A DNA stretch of 39,931 nucleotides from Frischella japonica (GTDB lineage Bacteria > Pseudomonadota > Gammaproteobacteria > Enterobacterales > Orbaceae). The notes under the pieces were generated by a model. That model saw only the letters and a list, made by a program, of their open reading frames with translations, had not been told where the DNA came from and searched no databases. Both the position numbers and the translations under genes were made by a program. Where the stretch lies: assembly GCF_014489845.1 (NCBI RefSeq), contig NZ_JABURY010000011.1, positions 1-39,931 of the forward strand, written 5' to 3'. Shown here piece by piece: positions 18,321 to 25,847 of this stretch (positions within the stretch are counted from its first letter, which is position 1; each line of letters opens with the position of its first letter).

Positions 18321-18969
18321 TTCTTGGTATCACACAATCAAATTTATTTACTGAAATTGTTGCAGGCGGTCTGATAGCCCAATTAACATACAACCCTGTA
18401 ACGTTATTTCTTTCTGCAAACTCAATCGGCAAAGGGCGGTATAGCCGTGGCTTACTGTTTTCTTCTACCTCGACAACTTCCCATTTACTGACTGCCCCAA
18501 ACCCTGCCCGACGTGCCCCACCGATGTGGGTTATCATTTTTAAATATTTTTCAATTTCTTCTTTATCCCCAATAACGAACCAATCTACCTTTTTAGTTAT
18601 AAAAAAGGTTTTAGAAATCATCGCATTGCGATATGCTCCTTTTGTTGTTTCAACTTTCTTTACGTTTTGAAGCATTGTTTCCGCCTCAAACGTATTAAAT
18701 CGGCGAAATAAATGTTTATCTTGCGTTGATTCTATTTTAAAAATAGGCATAGAACACTTGTACCACCACATATCTAAAAAGTGTTCTTTTTGAAATGGCA
18801 GATCATCTAAAGGTTTCATATTATTTGATGATTGTGAATAAACGAAATCGTCAAACCCAAGTTCATTCATTTTTTTTGCATATCCGACGATTCCGTCTAT
18901 TGATAATGCCCATTCATAAGCAGCAGAAAAGCCTTGTGTTAAAAATGCAGTAATTCTTAAATGTTTCAT
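18313..18969 (-). CDS. csf3: Csf3, type IV Cas5-like subunit
   Basis: 218 residues of the RAMP type. The N-terminal strand LRITAFLTQGF and the ALSIDGIVGYA helix correspond to the LDGLLA-type start of Csf3. The glycine-rich loop IGGARRAGFGAVSKW (149-163) is followed by RLYRPLP (175-181), a pairing I associate with Csf3. Cas5-like proteins cap the 5' handle of the guide RNA. It starts 9 bp after the cas6-like gene. Confidence 0.75.
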   Translation of the reverse strand: MKHLRITAFLTQGFSAAYEWALSIDGIVGYAKKMNELGFDDFVYSQSSNNMKPLDDLPFQKEHFLDMWWYKCSMPIFKIESTQDKHLFRRFNTFEAETMLQNVKKVETTKGAYRNAMISKTFFITKKVDWFVIGDKEEIEKYLKMITHIGGARRAGFGAVSKWEVVEVEENSKPRLYRPLPIEFAERNNVTGLYVNWAIRPPATISVNKFDCVIPRND

Positions 18970-18978
18970 ATGTATACC

Positions 18979-19503
18979 TTATATGTCTGTGATATCTACA
19001 AGATTCATCATGCTCAACCCAAATCCTGCTCCTTGACCAAATCCCCTAGCTATTTTGTTTTCAAATCGCTCAGCATCAAGTATTGTTAATGAGCCAAAAA
19101 AGAGGTACTGGCTCCACCTCATTTTTTCTCCATTTTTCTTCTGCAATGATTTTGGCTTAAGTGTTGTGTATTCAACATAGTTTATTTTTGCTATATCTTC
19201 GAACACTCGCGAAAACCACTCTTTTAAATGTGAAGCGCTATAATCTTGAGATTTTATTGTTCTTGTTCTAAATCTGCGTTTGGGTGGGCAGGCGATAACT
19301 TTAAAAATTAATGTACTGTTATTTAACAATTTAATTTCGGTTGTCTTAAAATTCGGTTTTACTGTTGATAGCATATGAACAACATTATTTACTGAACTAA
19401 AACAAAACGGGCGCTGCTGCTCGTTTTCAAATAATGTCCACAACACTTGATGGGCGTGATAATCATCTGTGCCTTCAACCATCTTTATTTTTGTTAAAAA
19501 CAT
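18979..19503 (-). CDS. cas6: Cas6e-like CRISPR RNA endoribonuclease
   Basis: 174 residues from ATG 19503, two bases after the csf2 stop; an upstream ATG in the csf2 tail is less likely because MFLTKIKM lines up with the E. coli Cas6e start MYLSKVII. DDYHAHQVLWTLF aligns with Cas6e DLYQLHQGLWHLF, placing H18 at the catalytic His. The C-terminal glycine-rich loop GFGQGAGFGLSMM matches the GIG-KSMGCGLL loop. Cas6 enzymes cut CRISPR repeat hairpins. Its presence is odd next to a CysH-bearing operon, since type IV-B is described as lacking Cas6. Confidence 0.8.
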   Translation of the reverse strand: MFLTKIKMVEGTDDYHAHQVLWTLFENEQQRPFCFSSVNNVVHMLSTVKPNFKTTEIKLLNNSTLIFKVIACPPKRRFRTRTIKSQDYSASHLKEWFSRVFEDIAKINYVEYTTLKPKSLQKKNGEKMRWSQYLFFGSLTILDAERFENKIARGFGQGAGFGLSMMNLVDITDI

Positions 19504-19504
19504 C

Positions 19505-20446
19505 TTAAACCCCCATAATTTCACCGATTTTTGAAGTTTTTATATTTGCTTTAATTTCTAATAAATGCTTTTGATATGAGGCAATTTTTTCTTCAGCGAA
19601 TGCTGATAGCTCGGTTGAAGATGAATTTATTCGAATAACATCATGGTTTTCATTCGTTTGAGTATTAACGATGTAACACTCATAATCGACAAGTCCATGA
19701 CCTTTATTTGATTGCCCTCCGATATATGGCAATTCAGAAAACATTTGAAAGGCTGCAAACAGGGCACCTAGTTCGATATCAGTAACACTCATTAAGTCAA
19801 TTTGATGCATCAAGCTAACACCTGAAACTATTAATTCAGATGTCATTATCATTTGGGTTGCAACATCTTTTTTCTTTTTGCGCTCTTCCTCGCTTAATAA
19901 ATGTAAGTCATCGACCTTGATGTTATGAATTAACTCAAGTTTTTTGCTGTCATCCATCCTCGTGAAGTTTTTTTCTGTTGTTAAATCACTATATGTAATT
20001 TTTTTAGCTAATGAATGAGCGGATTCAGGCAAAACCGGTAACGCTTCGACGCAGACAGGGTAGGAGGATCCTACCTTTATTTTTCCTGAAATAATTTGGC
20101 TGCCTATGCCTCCACCAAATAAAGAAAATGAAGGTACAGATTCTCTAATTTCTTTCGCTTTCGCAATGTTAATTGTTTGCTCACCACCAATTTTCCCACC
20201 GCTATAAAGTAAATGGAAAAAATCAAGGCTAACAGAAACGCCGAGTTTCTTTAAAAGATAAGTCGCGCATAAATCTCTTAACTGTCCGCGCCATGCATTT
20301 CCTGAATAAGAGAAAACCTCCTCGATTGTTCCGTCGGGCTGCAATATTGCGTCTTGTGAAAGATAGCTATTAGTGCTAATACTTTCTGAAATATGAGAAA
20401 GTGGCGATCTGGTTGTAAAAATTCCGGTAATTCTATAATTGTTCAC
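19505..20446 (-). CDS. csf2: Csf2, type IV Cas7-like backbone subunit
   Basis: 313 residues. It opens with a RAMP strand (YRITGIFTTRSPLSHISE). The G49-N-A-W-R-G-Q-L-R-D58 loop fits the ANGIRGRLRR-type motif of Csf2, and SLFGGGIGSQIISGKIKVG (108-126) is the characteristic LFGGG block. GGQSNKGHGLVDYE near residue 250 is the late glycine loop. Cas7-like subunits polymerise along guide RNA. The start is GTG with GGAGG six bases upstream, overlapping the end of the small-subunit gene by 14 bp. Confidence 0.8.
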   Translation of the reverse strand: MNNYRITGIFTTRSPLSHISESISTNSYLSQDAILQPDGTIEEVFSYSGNAWRGQLRDLCATYLLKKLGVSVSLDFFHLLYSGGKIGGEQTINIAKAKEIRESVPSFSLFGGGIGSQIISGKIKVGSSYPVCVEALPVLPESAHSLAKKITYSDLTTEKNFTRMDDSKKLELIHNIKVDDLHLLSEEERKKKKDVATQMIMTSELIVSGVSLMHQIDLMSVTDIELGALFAAFQMFSELPYIGGQSNKGHGLVDYECYIVNTQTNENHDVIRINSSSTELSAFAEEKIASYQKHLLEIKANIKTSKIGEIMGV

Positions 20447-20897
20447 TTTCTGCCTCCGCTACTAATTTTCCTTCAATAACTTTCTCGCGCTCCAACCTGT
20501 CGCGCACAAGAAGAATTATCCATTGAGTATTATTTTTAAATAAATTAATGATTTCACTAGATTTAAACTTTTCAATTTCGTTAGTCATGAAATGACGCAT
20601 TGATTCACCACTGCTCTCTATAAAGCAATCTCCTACTTGAAGTAAACGTTGGTTATTAAGTGCTAATGACATCCAACGAGGATTGATTGCATCGCAATCC
20701 ATTTTTTTTGTAAATTTGGATATGAAATCCGGAATGGTTTTGCTTCTCTTTGCTGATGATTGCACAAACCTGGTTATACGATCCCACATGTCAGTGCTAA
20801 CTTTAAACCTTTGAATGTTTCTACTCCTATAAATTACATAAACCAATAACGCGGAAAACGCTGCGTTATTGTCATCTGTATCAAAATTATTAATCAT
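20433..20897 (-). CDS. cas11: Probable Cas11-like small subunit
   Basis: 154 residues, predicted almost all alpha-helical, with long amphipathic helices (AAFSALLVYVIYRSRNIQRF; EKFKSSEIINLFKNN) and a charged C terminus. Sequence alone does not identify it. The assignment rests on size, helical content and its place as first cas gene directly upstream of csf2, where type IV-B operons carry a small subunit. AGGAGA precedes the ATG. It could instead be an operon-specific accessory protein. Confidence 0.5.
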   Translation of the reverse strand: MINNFDTDDNNAAFSALLVYVIYRSRNIQRFKVSTDMWDRITRFVQSSAKRSKTIPDFISKFTKKMDCDAINPRWMSLALNNQRLLQVGDCFIESSGESMRHFMTNEIEKFKSSEIINLFKNNTQWIILLVRDRLEREKVIEGKLVAEAESEQL

Positions 20898-20924
20898 TTT
20901 ATTCTCCTGTAATAAAAAACTGCA

Positions 20925-22553
20925 TTATGCAGCTTCAATCATTAGTAACGATTTATTCAGATTTGTTAATAGCGGATCATTTAGGTTAGATGTGTATTGT
21001 TTCTCGCCCTCGAACTCGTCAATAACACGTTTTTCCTCAGTATTGCACTCGTTATAAGTTTTCATTGCATAGTCTGGCGGTAACCATGTCCGCTCACGAC
21101 CGACATATACGTTAAAACGTCTGAGCAATGCCTCGTCTTTTACATAAAAATGCAATGTGCCCTTCTGATAGACTCGAACTTTAAACAGTGAGTTTTCAAA
21201 ATAGTTATTAGGGCGTCGATTTTCAAACCAATCAATATATGATTGACTGAGAGATATTTCTGGAGTTATTCCGTTATTAAAATATGTAAAAACTTTTTCT
21301 ATATCCTCTAGCCGTGTTTTTGTTTCCCAGTCATAACTAAAACATTTGCCAGAATAGGCGTTCCGAAAAATCAAAATGAATTTTTTGTTTATTTTGTAAC
21401 CGTTATTAGATTTCCAACCGTTGTATAAATAAATGTTTTTACCTGTTTCTGGATACCAACTGAGTTTGCTCGTTATTTCATCAAATAGATTATAAATAGC
21501 ATTTTTAAATAGATTATTGCCGTTCTCTAGTAGATATTCGTATAACACATTAATGTTGTTCTGGCTAAACTCCATATCAGAAAATCGACTGATTAGGTTA
21601 TCAAATGTTCTAACCTCATCAGTTGTTAATTTTGATTTAAATTCGGGTCTATCTAATACAATTCGCCAATATTGTTTTTTTAATTTAGCATTAGCGTCTC
21701 GGATGGCATTTTCAATATTATGCATATCATAAATTTTTGGCTCATTTGGATATTTTTGGAATGGGTCTAGTATTGCGATATTAAAGAAATTTCGACAACC
21801 GTATGATGCTTTAAACATTGCCGTACATGTATCAGCGATTCTTTTTTGATAGTCTTGATATTCATAAATTAATTCACTAATGGATAGCTTTTCTTTGTTA
21901 TTTTTAACCTCAGTACCATCATTTAAATCAATATCTAGATTGGTTTTTTCATAGTTCTCATCAAAAATACTATTAAAATCCTGAACTAACTTAATATGAA
22001 TTATTGCGACTTCGACATCGGTATGCCGTTCGGTATCTTCTGATTCAAACGCATTTTCCTCATATTTTATGTCGGCATTTAATTCTGCGAGTCGATTAAT
22101 CAGCTCTTTTCTTGTGTTAGTGTACGGGTTTTTAATTGTTTCTGCGTTTAGTATGCAGATTATTTCGCCATTAATAACAAAGTTAATAGCCCTCAATAAA
22201 TGTTTATCACCATCTTTGAACGGTGGGTTCATCAAAATTAAATCATATGTTTCTATCGAATCAAACTGTAAGAAATCATCACCAATAACTTTTATATCTT
22301 CGCTAGTTAATATTTTTCTCAGATTGGAATCAATTTCTATTGCATTCAGATTTTTCAATCTAATGCGATCATACAATCTATATTTTTGTTCATAATACGC
22401 AATTAGGTGCTTGAAAAAATCCCCTTTTCCTGCGCTAGGATCGAGAATAAAACTATCTCCATGGTATTGATCTTCTAGCAAATCGAAACATTTAAACGCT
22501 AGAGACCGAGGGGTAGGGTAGAACTGATTATCATTATTTGGTAGATGCTTCAT
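20925..22553 (-). CDS. N6-adenine DNA methyltransferase with DUF4942-type C-terminal region
   Basis: 542 residues from ATG 22553; a GTG at 22565 is an alternative. The N-terminal half is a class I SAM fold: FYPTPRSLAFKCF, LDPSAGKGDFFKHL (SAM loop), NAIEID, and catalytic ILMNPPFKDGDKHLLRA. The C-terminal half carries FNNGITPEISLSQSYIDWF and NSLFKVRVYQKGTLHFYVK, typical of DUF4942 proteins on phages and plasmids. It precedes the cas-like genes by 27 bp and could be co-transcribed with them, perhaps protecting phage DNA; a functional link is not shown. Confidence 0.8.
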   Translation of the reverse strand: MKHLPNNDNQFYPTPRSLAFKCFDLLEDQYHGDSFILDPSAGKGDFFKHLIAYYEQKYRLYDRIRLKNLNAIEIDSNLRKILTSEDIKVIGDDFLQFDSIETYDLILMNPPFKDGDKHLLRAINFVINGEIICILNAETIKNPYTNTRKELINRLAELNADIKYEENAFESEDTERHTDVEVAIIHIKLVQDFNSIFDENYEKTNLDIDLNDGTEVKNNKEKLSISELIYEYQDYQKRIADTCTAMFKASYGCRNFFNIAILDPFQKYPNEPKIYDMHNIENAIRDANAKLKKQYWRIVLDRPEFKSKLTTDEVRTFDNLISRFSDMEFSQNNINVLYEYLLENGNNLFKNAIYNLFDEITSKLSWYPETGKNIYLYNGWKSNNGYKINKKFILIFRNAYSGKCFSYDWETKTRLEDIEKVFTYFNNGITPEISLSQSYIDWFENRRPNNYFENSLFKVRVYQKGTLHFYVKDEALLRRFNVYVGRERTWLPPDYAMKTYNECNTEEKRVIDEFEGEKQYTSNLNDPLLTNLNKSLLMIEAA

Positions 22554-22569
22554 AATATAACTCACAATT

Positions 22570-22590
22570 AAAAAACCGCTACATGAGCGG
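22570..22590 (-). terminator. Intrinsic terminator after ssb
   Basis: On the minus strand the stem CCGCT/AGCGG with loop CATGT is followed by TTTTTT. It lies between ssb and the methyltransferase-type IV block, leaving only about 20 bp before the next gene, so the downstream block needs read-through or antitermination. Confidence 0.75.
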
Positions 22591-22612
22591 CTTTGTTTGT
22601 AACTAATTAATT

Positions 22613-23068
22613 TTAAAAGGGAATATTGTCGTCAAAGTCCATCGGTGGCTCGTTTTGTGGTTGCGGAACAGGGCGATTAATTGGTTGTTGCGATTGCTGT
22701 TGGTTTGAATCATCACTACGAGAACCTAAGATTTGTAATGTTCCCCCGATTGGATTAATTACAACCTCCGTTGTGTAACGGTCAATGCCTGCTTGATCTT
22801 GCCATTTACGGGTCTGTAACTGTCCCTCAAGATATACTTGCGTTCCTTTTTTAACATATTCACCTGCAATTTCAGCTAACTTACCAAAAACAACGACACG
22901 ATGCCATTCTGTACGATCACGGGTTTCACCAGTTTGTTTATCTTTCCATGATTCTGAAGTTGCAACGCTGAAATTTGCAACAGCGCTACCATTTGGCATA
23001 TAACGAACTTCTGGATCTTGCCCTAAATTACCAACTAATATGACTTTATTTATTCCACGGCTTGCCAT
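22613..23068 (-). CDS. ssb: Single-stranded DNA-binding protein
   Basis: 151 residues. The OB-fold runs from about 5 to 112 ([71 protein letters not shown]). A Gln/Pro-rich linker and the acidic tip MDFDDNIPF follow; the tip recruits partner proteins. Shorter than the chromosomal E. coli form (178), as is common for phage copies. Together with the Rad52-like and exonuclease genes it forms the phage recombination set. AGGAG precedes ATG. Confidence 0.95.
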   Translation of the reverse strand: MASRGINKVILVGNLGQDPEVRYMPNGSAVANFSVATSESWKDKQTGETRDRTEWHRVVVFGKLAEIAGEYVKKGTQVYLEGQLQTRKWQDQAGIDRYTTEVVINPIGGTLQILGSRSDDSNQQQSQQPINRPVPQPQNEPPMDFDDNIPF

Positions 23069-23111
23069 TTTTTACTCCTGTTTTTCCAGTCGTTTTATTT
23101 CTATTTTCATA

Positions 23112-23420
23112 TCACAGCCTCACCCATTCGGTTGTTTCAATCATTTTTTTAACCTGCTTGACCTCAACAGGGATTTGAGGAGCGAACAAACTATCCTGAG
23201 ATTCTGTCAACCCCCTCTGCCAATAAATACCAAATGTGCGCCCTCCTAGTTGAACTATGGATTGCACCATTTCAGTCCAGTCGTATGTATCCATATGCAC
23301 AGAATCAATTATGTTATCGCTATATAACAGCTCCTCGACCTCATCCTCGGTTAACTGCTCGTTATTATCAATTTTGTTTAAAATTTCTTTTTCAAAGTCG
23401 CTAATTTGTTTAGTTCCCAT
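23112..23420 (-). CDS. Hypothetical phage protein
   Basis: 102 residues. Acidic helical N-terminal part (QISDFEKEILNKIDNNEQLT, EDEVEELL) and a WTEMVQSIVQLGGRTFGIYW core, which resembles short phage proteins whose function is unknown. It overlaps the end of the upstream gene by 11 bp. A 12-codon frame lies between it and ssb and is probably not a gene. Confidence 0.55.
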   Translation of the reverse strand: MGTKQISDFEKEILNKIDNNEQLTEDEVEELLYSDNIIDSVHMDTYDWTEMVQSIVQLGGRTFGIYWQRGLTESQDSLFAPQIPVEVKQVKKMIETTEWVRL

Positions 23421-23700
23421 TTTCTTGCTCCAGTTGTTTAATTAATACATCAATAAACTCTATTTCTTCATTCAGATAGTTAATATCATCTGACATCATT
23501 TTTCTAGCAGTTCTATATGCATCAATTTTTTTAATGAACATCCGCTTATTATAAAGACTACGAGTAAAAAAGGTAAAATCTACAGTTTCGTTATCTATCA
23601 CCTCTCCACTCATTACACATCTCGCACACATTACCGTATCATCTACGGTATAGACCACATCCCCAACTTTCAACTTTTCCCGTTCTTCATGTGTAATCAT
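23410..23700 (-). CDS. Hypothetical phage protein with CxxC pair
   Basis: 96 residues from ATG 23700, four bases past the previous stop (TGATTATG), with AAAGAG upstream. KLKVGDVVYTVDDTVMC looks like an SH3-like barrel start with C-A-R-C, followed by a C-terminal coiled coil (LNEEIEFIDVLIKQLEQE). Function unknown. Confidence 0.5.
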   Translation of the reverse strand: MITHEEREKLKVGDVVYTVDDTVMCARCVMSGEVIDNETVDFTFFTRSLYNKRMFIKKIDAYRTARKMMSDDINYLNEEIEFIDVLIKQLEQENGN

Positions 23701-23702
23701 AA

Positions 23703-24221
23703 TCACTCTTTAATCGGCTTTAGTTTATAATCACATAAATAATCATATTCACCAGAAGGGTCAGGGCGAACGTTTGTTTTAGTCGTAATTTCCTTGACCT
23801 CGCCCCAGCAAACTAAATCAACTCGCTCCTCCCAACGTCCGTCACAATCGAGCATTTCAGAAATACATGATTGCGCCCTCAATTTAGCCTCGTCTGCTGT
23901 ATTATGTAACTCCAATCCGTCCTCATCCGACGGGTCATAACTAAAATATTTCATAATCATTTCCTCCGGTAGCGGTAGCTCATCTGCATAAATCCAGTGT
24001 GTTACTTCATCGTTATCATGCTTAGACCATTTACCAACATAATCATCTATCCACTCGTCGAATTCTGCGTGTTCGTCGTACCAGTCATATACTGTTGCTT
24101 CACACAATTCTTCACGCCCATTTAAAAAACGAATACGTACGATACACAGTTTTTGAGCAATGCCGTTTTCTTTTTCTGGCACTTCATCTGGAAATTTACG
24201 CCAATTTAATTTAGTCATCAT
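23703..24221 (-). CDS. Apparent fusion of two small phage proteins (DUF551-like plus acidic C-terminal domain)
   Basis: 172 residues. The first half begins MTKLNWRKFPDEVPEKENG and ends WIYADELPLPE, the pattern of DUF551-like phage proteins. From residue 90, MKYFSYDPSDEDGLELHN to YDYLCDYKLKP resembles a separate small phage protein known in lambdoid phages. The join retains GGAGGAAATGATTATG, the ribosome binding site and double start used by several genes here, so the second half (23703-23954, 83 residues) may still be made alone. Confidence 0.6.
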   Translation of the reverse strand: MMTKLNWRKFPDEVPEKENGIAQKLCIVRIRFLNGREELCEATVYDWYDEHAEFDEWIDDYVGKWSKHDNDEVTHWIYADELPLPEEMIMKYFSYDPSDEDGLELHNTADEAKLRAQSCISEMLDCDGRWEERVDLVCWGEVKEITTKTNVRPDPSGEYDYLCDYKLKPIKE

Positions 24222-24483
24222 TCACATCCTCTGGTGTTTCTAATTCACACACAAATATCCAGTATAATACTTTCCCGTTAATGTAATGTTTAGTACTCAT
24301 ATTACAACGAGGACAAATAGCACTTTCCGTAAAAAATTTATCTTCACGTTCATCGTAACAACAAGCCTGTATACTTGGACAGTCATCATATATATTCTCT
24401 ATTACAACAATAACATCATTAAATTTCCAACTGTCACAGGGTTTTTCATCAGGATATTTATGCCAATCAATCATTACCCACAT
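24211..24483 (-). CDS. DUF551-like small phage protein
   Basis: 90 residues. It begins MIDWHKYPDEKPCDSWKFND, then a beta-rich middle with C-P-R-C, and ends WIFVCELETPED, the layout of DUF551 proteins (W-x-P...D...W...L-P-P). GGAGG is 5 bases ahead of the first ATG. It overlaps the genes on both sides by about 10-17 bp. It is related to the first half of the neighbouring fused gene, so the pair may be a local duplication. Confidence 0.55.
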   Translation of the reverse strand: MWVMIDWHKYPDEKPCDSWKFNDVIVVIENIYDDCPSIQACCYDEREDKFFTESAICPRCNMSTKHYINGKVLYWIFVCELETPEDVNDD

Positions 24484-24703
24484 TACCCACCTCCATTAAA
24501 TCAGTTTCTGGCACCAGTTGAATGCTAATAAAATCGCCCATGAGAACTGGAACGTAATACCACGGGCACATAACATCTAATTTATTGTATGCATGATAAA
24601 TACAATCATTTGCGATTTCTGTTCTCATACCGTTATATAAGACAGGGTCGAATAAACCAAATTTTGGTATCGGCAAATCAACGTCATATACTGTTTCACT
24701 CAT
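24467..24703 (-). CDS. Small phage protein, paralog of the 25224-25472 gene
   Basis: 78 residues. FDPVLYNGMRTEIA, VMCPWYYVP and LVPETDL are shared with the gene on the other side of the Dam methylase, at well over half of positions. The two copies flank the methylase, as if an ancestral gene pair had been duplicated. Its ATG overlaps the methylase stop. Function unknown. Confidence 0.6.
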   Translation of the reverse strand: MSETVYDVDLPIPKFGLFDPVLYNGMRTEIANDCIYHAYNKLDVMCPWYYVPVLMGDFISIQLVPETDLMEVGNVGND

Positions 24704-25223
24704 TTAAACCTCGCTTATAATTAACAATTACATTTCCACATTTGAACGGAACAATCAGAATCAAGCATGTATCAAAATTACAGTTATTTACAGACTTTTC
24801 ACCGCTCGGCAATAAATACTGATAGCGTCCATCAGGAACATAAATAATGCAGTCTTGACCGTGTACATTTTCATGCCATTGCTTGGTTGCAGGGGTGTAG
24901 GGAAGAACCATCAATACTGATTTCCCCCATTTTTTAGATTGTTCAACCGCTTTCTTAAAAAAATCCCATTTTTGAGAAAAGGGAGGATTACAAAAAGAGG
25001 GAGCGCTATTTTGCAATGTAAACCACTCATTATTGAGCGCATTTTGAGTTTCAGATATATAAGCAAACGATTTATTAATTTTGATACTTTCAACAGAACA
25101 GCAGACATCTGTATCAAAACTCGTAACGCCAAGTAATCCTAATGCATCATTAATAAGTTCTGGACTTGTTCGCCAATAATCTTTGTTCTGCTTCTCTGTT
25201 TGTGATTTGTTTAATATTGCCAT
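24696..25223 (-). CDS. dam: Phage Dam-family DNA N6-adenine methyltransferase
   Basis: 175 residues. The phage Dam pattern: DYWRTSPELINDALGLLG at the start (substrate and SAM loop), FDTDVCCSVESIK, then the catalytic FCNPPFSQKWDFFKKA and LMVLPYTPATKQWHENV, ending DTCLILIVP. Residues are as in short lambdoid methylases; the core is C-NPPF instead of the usual A-NPPY. It probably methylates phage DNA. It starts immediately after the upstream stop (TAAATG). Confidence 0.85.
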   Translation of the reverse strand: MAILNKSQTEKQNKDYWRTSPELINDALGLLGVTSFDTDVCCSVESIKINKSFAYISETQNALNNEWFTLQNSAPSFCNPPFSQKWDFFKKAVEQSKKWGKSVLMVLPYTPATKQWHENVHGQDCIIYVPDGRYQYLLPSGEKSVNNCNFDTCLILIVPFKCGNVIVNYKRGLNE

Positions 25224-25472
25224 TTAGTTGCCTGTAAAATTAGTTAAATCAGTTTCCGGAACCAGTTCAATACAAATAAAATCATCTAATAGTGTGGGTA
25301 CGTAATACCATGGACACATCACACCATCATCATTGAACGCATAATAATTGGCGCTATCAGCAATTTCAGTTCTGATTCCGTTATATAAAACGGGGTCAAA
25401 TTGATTGAACTTTGGAGGTGGTAACACGACATCACAGAGTTTATTTACTTCGTTTGTTATTTTTTTACACAT
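25224..25472 (-). CDS. Small phage protein, paralog of the 24467-24703 gene
   Basis: 82 residues with the FDPVLYNGIRTEIA, VMCPWYYVP and ELVPETDL blocks of its paralog and a slightly longer N terminus. Ends directly before the Dam methylase ATG. AGAGAAG lies upstream of its start. Function unknown. Confidence 0.6.
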   Translation of the reverse strand: MCKKITNEVNKLCDVVLPPPKFNQFDPVLYNGIRTEIADSANYYAFNDDGVMCPWYYVPTLLDDFICIELVPETDLTNFTGN

Positions 25473-25492
25473 TGTATTGACTTCTCTATAAA

Positions 25493-25684
25493 TTATTCAA
25501 TTTTGGTGATGTAACCTGTTATTGTCCTGCATAGATTGACTACTTTTGCAGTATTACTGTTAGAAACCTGAATTATTTGATATTGATTCAACGGGGTGTT
25601 TGGGTATAGTTTTATAACCTCGCCAGATATTTTCAATGCATCCGATATGCTTGTGTTTGATTCAATTTTGATTTTAATTTCCAT
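25493..25684 (-). CDS. Hypothetical small phage protein
   Basis: 63 residues, mostly predicted beta (MEIKIKIESNTS, YQIIQVSNSNTAKVVNL). AGGAG is well placed upstream. It is the first gene after the 163-bp spacer that follows the RNA ligase. No domain recognised. Confidence 0.5.
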   Translation of the reverse strand: MEIKIKIESNTSISDALKISGEVIKLYPNTPLNQYQIIQVSNSNTAKVVNLCRTITGYITKIE

Positions 25685-25809
25685 TAATAACTCCTACATT
25701 GGGTGGTTGTCACTCTGTCGCCGACGGCGTGACTACCGTCAATGCTATACACGGCTTGTATATTTCAAACTAGTGCGCTAACTGATAAGGAGTCAGATCA
25801 CAGCTAACA

Positions 25810-25836
25810 CTAATTATCAACGCATATACCAGACGC
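25810..25836. repeat. 27-bp direct repeat, copy 1 (after RNA ligase)
   Basis: Identical over 27 bp to 26781-26807, in the same orientation. Core on the plus strand: AATTATCAACGCATATACC. With the other copy it brackets the RNA ligase gene. It lies in the 163-bp spacer 25685-25847, which otherwise shows no gene. Confidence 0.9.
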
Positions 25837-25847
25837 AGACACTGTCT

